From NCBI GenBank assembly GCA_002426195.1, contig DIOT01000026.1:1-5238 (forward strand): 5,238 bases of DNA, written 5' to 3'. The translations under genes and the position numbers were made by a program. The notes under the pieces were generated by a model that saw nothing but the letters and a program-made list of their open reading frames with translations, had not been told where the DNA came from and made no database searches. The DNA is from Bacteroidales bacterium UBA5507 (GTDB taxonomy: Bacteria > Bacteroidota > Bacteroidia > Bacteroidales > Lentimicrobiaceae). This document shows, in pieces, positions 1 through 5,238 of this stretch. Numbering within the stretch: the first letter of the stretch is position 1; each line of letters begins with the position of its first letter.

Positions 1-161
1 TGCAAATTATCGCCTGATTTACAAATCACACATTTATTATTATCCCTATCAAGAATTTCTTTTCTTTTGGATTTCCACCTGGGATCAAAAAGTGAAGCTC
101 CATAACCGCCATGGTTCAATGTTGCCTCATCATGGGTCACATTGTTAAAATCAGTATTCAT
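1..161 (-). CDS. HNH endonuclease-like protein, N-terminal part (cut by window edge)
   Basis: The minus-strand frame starts at the ATG at 161-159 and stays open for 53 codons to the window edge. Residues 28-47 carry the pattern RWKSKRKEILDRDNNKCVIC, the usual lead-in of an HNH nuclease domain: a basic helix, 'ILxRD', then the first zinc-binding Cys pair (C44 and C47, CVIC) followed by K-S-G-D-N-L. In this family the HH/N-containing catalytic part follows directly, so it lies outside the window and cannot be checked. HNH proteins of this shape cleave DNA and are often restriction or defence nucleases; that role is inferred from the family. The start is supported by a TAA stop of another frame (174-176) ending 12 nt upstream on the same strand. 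No strong ribosome binding site is visible, as is common in Bacteroidota. An alternative is a non-nuclease zinc-finger protein with a similar N-terminus. Confidence 0.7.
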   Translation of the reverse strand, partial: MNTDFNNVTHDEATLNHGGYGASLFDPRWKSKRKEILDRDNNKCVICKSGDNL

Positions 162-173
162 GATTAATTACTT

Positions 174-290
174 TTAAATAATCTCACTAACTAGTTGAAC
201 TGGTGAAATTTCTACTATGGTAATCTCTTCTGATCGTGAAGATAAGGAGTTTTTGAAGAAATACATATAACGTTTGATAAACGGATCCAT
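174..290 (-). pseudogene. Short frame running out of the left inverted repeat, possible 3' remnant of a gene upstream of the HNH gene
   Basis: A minus-strand frame of 38 codons runs from an ATG at 290-288, inside the inverted repeat, to a TAA at 176-174, ending 12 nt before the HNH start. The unique part beyond the repeat contains EEITIVEISPVQLVSEII, which has the look of real protein (charged and hydrophobic alternation, normal codons). The frame also stays open upstream through the repeat as NIRPYLLNIRMDPFIKRY until a TAA near 335-337. The simplest reading is that the repeat was inserted into, or recombined with, a gene whose last ~30 codons remain; its close spacing to the HNH start would suit an operon. 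I do not recognise a family. It could also be a non-coding open frame. Confidence 0.3.
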
Positions 291-322
291 ACGAATATTC
301 AAAAGATACGGACGAATATTCA
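263..322 (+). repeat. Left copy of a 60-bp inverted repeat
   Basis: Positions 263-322 match the reverse complement of 2651-2710 at 55 of 60 positions; the mismatches are at 265, 282, 284, 302 and 303. There is an internal direct repeat: ACGAATATTC occurs at 291-300 and 312-321, 21 bp apart, or two helical turns. The outer end is AC(A/G)TATAACGTTTGATAAA. No target-site duplication is evident: the bases just outside the two copies differ. Read outward from the block, each copy has an open frame encoding nearly the same peptide, NIRPYL(L/M)NIRMD(P/S)FIKRY. It may be a terminal repeat of a mobile element or one of a family of dispersed genomic repeats. Confidence 0.85.
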
Positions 323-466
323 ACGGATAACTTTTTTAATCTAAAATATGCTATATTGTAAATCCGGAATCCAAGAAATGATAATCCAGTTTCTTATAAA
401 GAACTCCCATAGCGGCATAGTCCAACCTGGTTTTATTTATTGTTTACTTTACACCTTGAATTTCCT
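323..466. other. Gap between left repeat and abiGi 3' end, with a short protein-like frame
   Basis: No gene is recognised here. The only coding-like stretch is on the minus strand from a TTG at 425 (or an ATG at 410) to a TAG at 353-351. It reads as 24 residues including AAMGVLYKKLDYHFLDSGF, which looks like genuine protein sequence but is too short to assign. An in-frame TAA closes the frame about 18 nt upstream of the TTG. It may be a gene remnant. No clear terminator hairpin was seen after the abiGi stop at 469-467. Confidence 0.3.
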
Positions 467-1075
467 TCACTTACATTTTTTTAAGTTATAACTTTCTTTA
501 TACATTTGTGTAAACGAGGAATAAAACCAATTAGGTTGTATGTAAGTGTAGAACCTGACTGTATACAAATTAGTCAAAATAAACTTCATTTCACATCGCA
601 TCTTATCATTTACAATACCTCTAATCCCACACTGTCCTGCAATTGTCGGATTACCTCCGATCTTTGGAGTAAGAGTCTCATACCCTATTCTCCACTCTCT
701 TTGATAGTAGTTTATATTGTTATGATTATACTTGTATTCTTGTGAAAAGCTAAATAATTCAGATAAAGAAAATAATTGCTCTTCCGTAAATTGGTATCTA
801 TCTACTTGTTGCCTCCATTCTCTATCTACATTTTCACTAAGTAGTCTATTAATTAACGAGTTTACCTCACTAATTCTACTATTATGAGTAGACGTCAGAT
901 ACAAAACAGGATTTGCTCCATATTCAACAAATTTATTCTTATTAAATCCTACTCCAAATTTGCCAAATAAAGAACAATGCTTTTCACTATATCTCAAAGG
1001 AATATCAGTAAAACAGACCATCATTGTTTCCTTGTTTCGAATTGTACTACCAAAATTTGGAGCATTAGTCAGCCA
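467..1075 (-). pseudogene. abiGi: AbiGi-like abortive infection protein, detached 3' part
   Basis: This is the main part of an AbiGi-family protein (Pfam 'abortive phage resistance protein AbiGi, antitoxin'). The frame runs from 1075 to a TGA at 469-467: 17 codons (WLTNAPNFGSTIRNKET) before the first ATG at 1024, then 185 codons. Family marks are MMVCFTDIPL, the segment FGKFGVGFNKNKFVEYGANP followed by VLYLTS, the DREWRQQV segment, the FTEEQ segment, and YYQREWRIGYETL. The true N-terminus (YINDTLVHWTGR...) is absent here and lies on the opposite strand at 1098-1205. Rejoined, the protein would be 238 residues, in the usual range. Starting at 1024 would give a protein lacking the N-terminal domain, so it is probably inactive in this orientation. 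AbiGi is known as the antitoxin half of the AbiG abortive infection pair; no AbiGii toxin is recognised nearby. A run of seven T (476-482) near the 3' end leaves the last few residues uncertain. Confidence 0.75.
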
Positions 1076-1205
1076 TAATGTTTTATAAAAATTTAGGATG
1101 AAGACACTTGATTATATTAATGATACTTTAGTTCATTGGACTGGTCGAGCAAAAAGTGATGATTCTGCTTTTGAAATATTAAAATCATTAGTAACAGAAC
1201 AACTA
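1076..1205. other. 130-bp inverted segment (microinversion) splitting abiGi
   Basis: This segment reads in the opposite direction to its surroundings. Reversing it joins the codons GTA ACA GAA CAA CTA (1191-1205, VTEQL) directly to TGG CTG ACT AAT (WLTN, minus strand from 1075), making a continuous AbiGi-like protein. At its other end it joins the minus-strand frame ending ...SFRELYG (1206 onward) to NVL and a TAA, followed by nine bases (AAATTTAGG) and the abiGi ATG. Both edges fall at a TA dinucleotide (1076-1077 and 1204-1205), so the exact breakpoint is uncertain by 2 bp. I found no longer inverted repeat at the edges, which argues against a classical site-specific invertible switch. Restoring two gene structures at once makes chance unlikely. 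Confidence 0.7.
1098..1205 (+). pseudogene. abiGi: AbiGi-like protein, detached 5' part (first 36 codons)
   Basis: The plus-strand frame starts at ATG 1098 and encodes 36 codons that match the N-terminus of AbiGi-family proteins: YINDTLVHWTGR, then KSDDSAFEILKSLVTEQL. The match stops at 1205. Beyond it the frame runs on for 28 unrelated codons to a TAG at 1290-1292. The AGG at 1095-1097 is directly next to the ATG, so ribosome binding would be weak. As it stands, any transcript would give a 64-residue chimeric peptide. The rest of the protein is on the opposite strand at 467-1075, and inverting 1076-1205 would place this piece directly upstream and in frame. Confidence 0.7.
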
Positions 1206-1330
1206 CCATACAGTTCCCTGAACGATTTTGCTGATGTGATCTCCTCATTTGCAAGAGTCAACCTGTCGCTGTTGATATCATCTAGCTTATAGAAGTTTAC
1301 AACACAGCTATCCTTAACATTGATAGTATG
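1206..1330 (-). pseudogene. C-terminal remnant of an unknown gene formerly upstream of abiGi
   Basis: The minus-strand frame 1330-1206 reads INVKDSCVVNFYKLDDIN, then SDRLTLANEEITSAKSFREL and YG. Codon choice here looks more coding-like on the minus than on the plus strand. At 1206 the frame meets the edge of the inverted segment; with that segment flipped back it continues NVL and stops (TAA), nine bases before the abiGi start. That is the expected layout of two genes in an operon. The remnant is cut on its other side by the plus-strand peptidase pseudogene starting about 1336. I do not recognise the family; the toxin partner of AbiGi would be a natural guess by position only, with no motif to support it. 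Confidence 0.4.
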
Positions 1331-1335
1331 GTGTA

Positions 1336-2432
1336 ATGGATATGCTGAATTTTTTAGAAAATTGCCTTAAATATGCTATTACTGCTGAACCTGACATTTC
1401 AGTGGTCAATATAAAAAGATTACTGAATAATATTAGAAAAAATGTAATACCAAATACAGATTACCAACCTATAGCGAAAGATATAGCCAGACAACCACAA
1501 GAGAGAATTGATGATTTACTTCTGACTCTGTTTGGTACTTATTGGATGCCATCAAGACTTCAATCAATATTGCCTTTGGGAATGAATCAATTGAAGAAAG
1601 GGACAGTATTTTAGGGATTAGTAAAGAAGAAATGTCAAATAATACTTTACTGCTTTTAAAGAAGCTGATCCTTATCAATTACATGGATGTAAATGAGCAT
1701 TTTGATTCAATCCGGTCATTCAGATGTATATATGACTTTTCCACTTTAGTCGAAAAATCAAAGCAAGGGTTAAGTTCATTTCTTGGAATACCAATAGATT
1801 CCACTATTAAACTTAAACCGGTTTATTTCTTCTTCATCCTTGCTGATGGTGCAGCTAAAGAAGATGCTATATATATTGACTTCAATTTGTTTTTTAAACA
1901 AAGTGAAGCGTAAAGAATAAACTTTCTGGCTCATGAGTATTTTCATGATTTTCGGGAAAAATTTGAAGATCATGATTTCAATTACAAATGCGATTTGAAT
2001 TATATGCTTGATATGATTCAGAATGAAGGAATCGCTGACATGATTGATAAATCAGACGGTTATGAACAGTATTTTACCGGAATAGGAGAAACTTCTGAAA
2101 TGGTTGAAATATGGGTTCAACTGTACAATCAGGCACAAACAGATCTTGAAAGGCTTCAGGCTGCAGTCGTAAGATATTCTATAGACGAGATATCTGAAAA
2201 TGAAATGGTTGATGAAATTCTTGAAATTTGTAAATTTAATGGACACGCAATTGGATTTTTTATGGCGAATCAGATTGTGAAAGCTGGTTATGAGAAGGAA
2301 AATCTGCTGAACTTCCACAATCCTTACACTTTTTACTATCTTTATAATCAAGCAGCAAAAGACCTTAACCTGTTTCAGTTAAGTGACGAATTCATGAAGT
2401 ATTTTAGCGACATTTCAAAACCAGTACAATAG
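1336..2432 (+). pseudogene. DUF5700-like zinc metallopeptidase, broken by a frameshift and a stop codon
   Basis: About 365 codons from ATG 1336 to TAG 2430-2432, in pieces. The first piece (1336 to ~1541) reads MDMLNFLENCLKYAITAEPD and on to DDLLLTLFGTY. Loss of one T near 1541-1543 shifts the frame; adding it gives ...FGTYLDAIKTSINIAFGNE, and the rest is in one frame. An in-frame TAA at 1911-1913 (perhaps formerly CAA) interrupts ...FKQSEA / RINFLAHEYFHDF. After it come the zinc-binding HExxH (HEYFH, 1932-1946) and the third-ligand Glu in NEGIADMID (Glu codon 2025-2027), then GHAIGFFMANQI and NPYTFYYLYNQA. This order matches DUF5700-type putative zinc peptidases of Bacteroidota. No signal peptide is seen. 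An ATG at 1342 is an alternative start. With both lesions, no product containing the whole catalytic domain can be made. Its role here is unknown. Confidence 0.75.
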
Positions 2433-2650
2433 CATACTCAACTAATATGTCAAGCAACAATCATCTGATTAAGACACGATTGATTGATGCCGGTATTGAT
2501 TGCGCCATACAGAACTCTTTTAATAGGGATACGGGATCCTAAGTTAAAAGAAAGTGAAGAGTGAAATTGTAATTATTGATTCATAATGAAGAGAAAAGGT
2601 TCCTGCGTGGCAGGAATATAAATCAAAATTTAGTTTAAAATTTCACTTAA
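2433..2650. other. Gene-poor stretch with a 31-residue frame and a small hairpin
   Basis: No recognised gene lies here. A plus-strand frame from ATG 2447 to TAA 2540-2542 encodes 31 residues, including HLIKTRLIDAGIDCAIQNSF. It looks protein-like and starts 14 nt after the peptidase stop, but no family is recognised and it may be a remnant. A hairpin TTCCTG-CGTGG-CAGGAA sits at 2600-2616; it has no T-run on the plus side but is followed by CCTTTTCTCTTC when read on the minus strand, so it could be a weak minus-strand terminator. An AT-only palindromic stretch (AAATTT...AAATTT) lies near 2627-2645. Confidence 0.25.
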
Positions 2651-2710
2651 TGAATATTCGTCCGTATCTGATGAATATTCGTATGGATTCATTTATCAAA
2701 CGTTATACGT
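2651..2710 (-). repeat. Right copy of the 60-bp inverted repeat
   Basis: This is the reverse-complement partner of 263-322 (55 of 60 positions). The plus strand has a 22-codon frame through it, ATG 2650 to TGA 2716-2718, encoding MNIRPYLMNIRMDSFIKRY plus TLI. The internal duplication of GAATATTCGT gives the doubled NIR motif in the peptide. Both copies are oriented so that their shared outer ends face away from the enclosed block. This copy ends 52 nt before the DUF4041 gene start, so it may carry or disturb that gene's promoter; no clear Bacteroidota promoter (TTTG and TAnnTTTG) was seen in the gap. Confidence 0.85.
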
Positions 2711-2762
2711 TGATCTGATTTACCTCCTTAAATTCCTTGTCTGAAAATTAAAATTTATAGCC

Positions 2763-4127
2763 ATGCCACTATTCGACAATTTTATGAAGAAGGAACTCGA
2801 AGAGATCTCCAGATTATCAGCTCTATTAAAAAAGTATGAGCCAATTCTTGACATTGAGAAAGAAAAAGAAAGTAAGATTTTGGAACTGAATGACCTTAAA
2901 ATTTCTCTAAAAATCAAAGAAGGAGAAATTAAAAAGGAACTCCACGAGTTAAATCAAAATTATCAGAATGCACTCGATATTTATTCTAAGTTAAAGCATG
3001 AAGTAAGTCTTTTTGAGTCTAAATTGGATCTCATTGAATTTGGTGTCTATGAACCTGAGTATAATTTTGAGCGATCCGATGACTACAGAAAGGAGCAAGA
3101 ACGGATTTGCAATCTTCAAACGGAAATGATTTCAAACGACAGTGCTGCTTTTTGCAATACAAATTGGTCTGTTGAAGGTAGTGAAGCCAAAGGCAGGGCA
3201 GTAGTTAAGAGATATAAGAAATTAATGCTGAGAGCTTTCAATGGTGAATGCGATTCCCTTATTTCTAAAGTAAAATGGAATAATGTTAACCAAATGAAAG
3301 AGAGGATGTATAAACTATTTGAATCAGTGAATAAGCTTGGCGAAGGATTTTCAGTATATATAGATTCTGCATACTTTAAACTTAGGCAACAGGAATTGAT
3401 CCTCGAGTATGAGTATCAGGTAAAACGAAAGCAAGAAAAAGAAGAGATGAAACGCATACAGGACGAATTGAGAGAAGAGGAAAAGGTAAAAAGAGAGATA
3501 GAAATCGCCACCCGACAAGCAGAAAAAGAAGAAGCGCAATATGAAAAAGAACTATCTAAAGCGAAGTCTATCGTGGAAAATGCGCAGGGCGAAGAGCATG
3601 AGAAATTGCTGAATCAGATTAAGGAATTAGAACTGAAATTATCAGAAGCGCAGGACAAAAAAGACAGAGCACTCTCAATGGCTCAACAGACTAAGCGAGG
3701 TCATGTTTACATAATTTCAAACATCGGTTCCTTTGGCGAAAATGTTTATAAAATTGGTTTGACACGACGGCTTGACCCTGAAGACAGGGTTCGTGAGTTA
3801 GGTGATGCATCAGTGCCATTTGGATTTGATATTCATGCAATGATTTTCTCTGAGGATGCACCGGCACTTGAAACTCAATTACATCAGGCTTTTGACAATA
3901 AAAAAGTGAACATGGTTAATGGCAGAAAAGAATTCTTTAACGTAACCCTTGATGAGATTGAAGAAGTGGTTAAAAAGAATACACCTTCGGCTGAATTTAT
4001 TACGTTCCCTGAAGCTATGGAGTTTAAAGAAACCCAGGCTATTCAATATAGGCTTCAGAATCCTCCAAATCCTGATAAAGAAGCAAAGGAAGTTCCTGAT
4101 GAATTTCCACTTTCACTAACAGTTTAA
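2763..4127 (+). CDS. DUF4041 and GIY-YIG (T5orf172/MUG113-type) nuclease, SNIPE-like anti-phage protein
   Basis: An intact 454-residue protein. Residues 1-85 are a charged coiled coil. About 85-215 is DUF4041, with family marks LDLIEFGVYEP, SAAFCNTNWSVEGSEAKGRA, LMLRAFNGECDSLISKVKWN and MKER. About 205-310 is a long Lys/Glu-rich coiled coil. About 313-395 is the GIY-YIG nuclease: GHVYII (313-318), NIGSFGENVYKIGLTRR (320-336, with YKIG at 329-332), RVRELGDASVPF (342-353), H358, SEDAPALE with likely catalytic-side E370, H374 and RKEFF (388-392). All the usual conserved positions look present, so it should be active. Proteins of this architecture include SNIPE, described as a membrane-placed nuclease that cuts phage DNA as it enters. 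That role is inferred here, and this protein has no hydrophobic N-terminal segment. The start MPLFDNFMKKELEEI fits the family's usual N-terminus; M8 is a less likely start. It appears to be a single-gene unit. Confidence 0.9.
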   Translation: MPLFDNFMKKELEEISRLSALLKKYEPILDIEKEKESKILELNDLKISLKIKEGEIKKELHELNQNYQNALDIYSKLKHEVSLFESKLDLIEFGVYEPEYNFERSDDYRKEQERICNLQTEMISNDSAAFCNTNWSVEGSEAKGRAVVKRYKKLMLRAFNGECDSLISKVKWNNVNQMKERMYKLFESVNKLGEGFSVYIDSAYFKLRQQELILEYEYQVKRKQEKEEMKRIQDELREEEKVKREIEIATRQAEKEEAQYEKELSKAKSIVENAQGEEHEKLLNQIKELELKLSEAQDKKDRALSMAQQTKRGHVYIISNIGSFGENVYKIGLTRRLDPEDRVRELGDASVPFGFDIHAMIFSEDAPALETQLHQAFDNKKVNMVNGRKEFFNVTLDEIEEVVKKNTPSAEFITFPEAMEFKETQAIQYRLQNPPNPDKEAKEVPDEFPLSLTV

Positions 4128-4156
4128 TCTTTTCCTCAAGATATTGATTTTTGATG

Positions 4157-4199
4157 CTGAACGCCGAACGCCGAACGCGCCGAATGCGGAACAAAGAAC
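4157..4199. repeat. Short imperfect tandem repeat (CGAACGC units)
   Basis: Between the nuclease gene and the next operon, units of the type CGAACGC occur back to back (CTGAACGC, CGAACGC, CGAACGCG), then drift to CGAATGCG and GAACAAAGAACC. Such degenerate GAAC-rich stretches are, to my recollection, frequent between genes in Bacteroidota. No hairpin or terminator is obvious. The rest of 4128-4268 shows nothing recognisable. Confidence 0.6.
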
Positions 4200-4268
4200 C
4201 AAAAACAAAGAAAAACGAACAACTCTGGTGCGTGGAATGTTGAGAGTATTGAACTAAGATAAACCAAT

Positions 4269-4865
4269 TTGAAAAGACTACTCATACTTTTCTTCCTGAT
4301 TAGTCCGGTGCTTTTATCCGGACAGGGATTGTCTGTTCCTGTGAATGTTTCAGTGTTTAATGAATCGACTGCAGTGCCTTTTACTAAGCTTTTCACAATG
4401 CCAGTTCATCCCGGATTGCAAATAGGTTCTGAATATAATTATAAGGTTAAAGAGCATTCAAGAGTTTTCCAGACTGCCAATATTTCTTATTTTTTCCATA
4501 ATCATCTTGCTCAGGGTGTTGGCATAAATACTGAACTGGGTTATGAGTATTCGCTGAACTCAGGGCTTGCTTTTGCCGGTCTCATCGGCGTGGGATATAT
4601 GCATACATTCTCTACAGCTGAAGAGTTTACGTTTTCAAACGGAGAGTATGTGAAAAAATCCGACAACGGCAATTCCAGGTTTTATCCTTCGATTTCTCTC
4701 GAAGTTGGCTATTATCTGAATAAATCTGAAAGTAACAGTCCCAAATTATTTCTGCGATACCAGTCGTGGCTGGAATATCCTTATTCGCCCGATTTTATTC
4801 CGGTTATGACTCATATTAATTTTCATCTCGGAGTTAGGTTTTTCATCAATTTAAAAAGCAGGTAA
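4269..4865 (+). CDS. Secreted, probably outer-membrane beta-barrel-like protein of unknown function
   Basis: 198 residues starting at TTG 4269. An in-frame TAA lies three codons upstream and the next ATG would remove the signal peptide, so TTG is the best start. Residues 1-18 (MKRLLILFFLISPVLLSG) are a clear Sec signal peptide, with likely cleavage just before Q19. The mature part has alternating hydrophobic/aromatic strands and Gly-rich turns (ISYFF, GINTELGYEY, LAFAGLIGVGYMHTF, ISLEVGYYL, PKLFLRYQSWLEY) and ends with HINFHLGVRFFINL, typical of a small outer-membrane barrel. No named family is recognised. The stop is 2 nt before the next ATG, so it forms an operon with the lipoprotein hydrolase and may serve the same cell-envelope process. 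GC content is higher than in the defence-like region, suggesting resident chromosome. Confidence 0.75.
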   Translation: MKRLLILFFLISPVLLSGQGLSVPVNVSVFNESTAVPFTKLFTMPVHPGLQIGSEYNYKVKEHSRVFQTANISYFFHNHLAQGVGINTELGYEYSLNSGLAFAGLIGVGYMHTFSTAEEFTFSNGEYVKKSDNGNSRFYPSISLEVGYYLNKSESNSPKLFLRYQSWLEYPYSPDFIPVMTHINFHLGVRFFINLKSR

Positions 4866-4867
4866 GC

Positions 4868-5238
4868 ATGATGAGAACATTATTCATAGTGCTGGCTTTT
4901 TCCATGCTATTCTCCTGTAAGAAAGGTGAGGACATTGATCCGTCATACTATGATTGTAATCTTAGTTTTCAGGATAGCAGTATGGATAATCCGGACAACG
5001 GCAAATACCGGTCATTAATCGATGAAATGGCTTCAAATGGCGTTGTGGGAATTATCATGTCAGCTTATCACACGAATACGGGGATGTGGATTGGTGCCGC
5101 CGGAAGGGCTGATTTGCATAATCGGGTGGGTATGAAGGTTTGTAATATCACCCGTATGGGATCGACTGTTAAAATGGTTACAGCTGCCACTGTGATGCTA
5201 TTGGCGGAAGAGGGGAAATTGAATCTTGATGATAAGAT
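4868..5238 (+). CDS. Class C beta-lactamase-family serine hydrolase, lipoprotein (cut by window edge)
   Basis: The frame starts at ATG 4868 (a second ATG at 4871 is equally possible) and is open for 123 codons to the window edge. Residues 1-17 (MMRTLFIVLAFSMLFSC) are a lipoprotein signal peptide with a lipobox LFSC and lipid-modified C17, so the protein should be anchored in an envelope membrane. Residues 47-80 give the early beta-lactamase-fold strands (YRSLIDEMASNGVVGIIMSA, MWIGAAGRAD), and residues 95-123 contain the catalytic S-x-x-K motif GSTVK (S99, K102) followed by MVTAATVMLLAEEGKLNLDD, characteristic of the beta-lactamase/D-Ala-D-Ala carboxypeptidase family (PF00144). The Tyr-x-Asn and Lys-Thr-Gly-like motifs lie beyond the window. 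Substrate cannot be told; esterase, peptidase or beta-lactamase are all possible in this family. Confidence 0.85.
   Translation, partial: MMRTLFIVLAFSMLFSCKKGEDIDPSYYDCNLSFQDSSMDNPDNGKYRSLIDEMASNGVVGIIMSAYHTNTGMWIGAAGRADLHNRVGMKVCNITRMGSTVKMVTAATVMLLAEEGKLNLDDK

Noticed and set aside
506..745. Plus-strand 79-codon frame opposite the AbiGi-like gene
   Set aside because: It is antisense to a region with clear AbiGi-family protein motifs and has no recognisable features of its own.
1076..1205. Classical phase-variation invertible promoter with recombinase sites
   Set aside because: No inverted repeat longer than the TA dinucleotide was found at the segment edges, and no recombinase gene is in the window; kept only as an open possibility under the inversion finding.
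1098..1292. A complete 64-residue protein gene on the plus strand
   Set aside because: Only the first 36 codons match a family (AbiGi N-terminus). The remainder is the antisense of a better minus-strand frame and results from the inversion junction.
1541..1542. Programmed ribosomal frameshift in the peptidase gene
   Set aside because: There is no slippery heptamer or following structure near 1530-1545, and the same gene has an independent in-frame stop at 1911, so decay is simpler.
2600..2616. Rho-independent terminator for the plus-strand peptidase
   Set aside because: The 6-bp stem is followed by ATATAAATC, not a T-run, and lies about 170 nt after the stop codon.
263..2710. The repeat copies as integron attC sites (ends resemble TATAACG / CGTTATA and each follows a gene's 3' end)
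   Set aside because: An attC site needs both halves of its palindrome within roughly 60-140 bp; here the complementary halves are 2.4 kb apart, no partner lies near either copy, and the genes face in opposite directions.
4136..4396. Minus-strand 86-codon frame over the tandem repeat and the signal peptide region
   Set aside because: It overlaps a well-supported plus-strand signal peptide and has low-complexity content from the tandem repeat.

Overview
The window looks like accessory chromosomal DNA from a member of the Bacteroidota. It is AT-rich, starts are preceded by AT-rich sequence rather than strong Shine-Dalgarno sites, and several families (a DUF5700-like peptidase, a DUF4041/GIY-YIG protein, a Cys-lipidated serine hydrolase) are common in that phylum. 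The genus cannot be told from the sequence.

Left and centre (1-2760) is a decayed defence-type region. The minus-strand start of an HNH-nuclease-like gene runs off the left edge. A 60-bp sequence at 263-322 recurs in inverted orientation at 2651-2710 (55 of 60 positions match) and brackets about 2.3 kb. Inside this block is an AbiGi-like abortive-infection gene whose first 36 codons lie on the opposite strand from the rest. Flipping back a 130-bp segment (1076-1205) rejoins the two parts in frame. The same flip gives a stop codon to a second, truncated minus-strand frame just upstream, so one microinversion appears to have broken a two-gene operon. Also inside the block is a plus-strand HExxH metallopeptidase (DUF5700-like) inactivated by a one-base frameshift and an in-frame stop.

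Right-centre (2763-4127) is an intact 454-residue DUF4041 plus GIY-YIG (T5orf172/MUG113-type) nuclease, related to anti-phage nucleases of the SNIPE type but without a visible membrane segment. It begins 52 nt after the right-hand inverted repeat.

The right end (4269-5238) has higher GC and looks like ordinary chromosome. A secreted, probably outer-membrane beta-barrel-like protein with a TTG start is followed after 2 nt by a lipoprotein of the class C beta-lactamase/serine hydrolase family, which runs off the right edge. A short GC-rich tandem repeat lies between the nuclease gene and this operon.

Overall: HNH-like protein, AbiGi-like gene and DUF4041 nuclease suggest a defence island in which the middle part is eroding while the DUF4041 nuclease stays intact. 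The most striking signal is the 130-bp microinversion.
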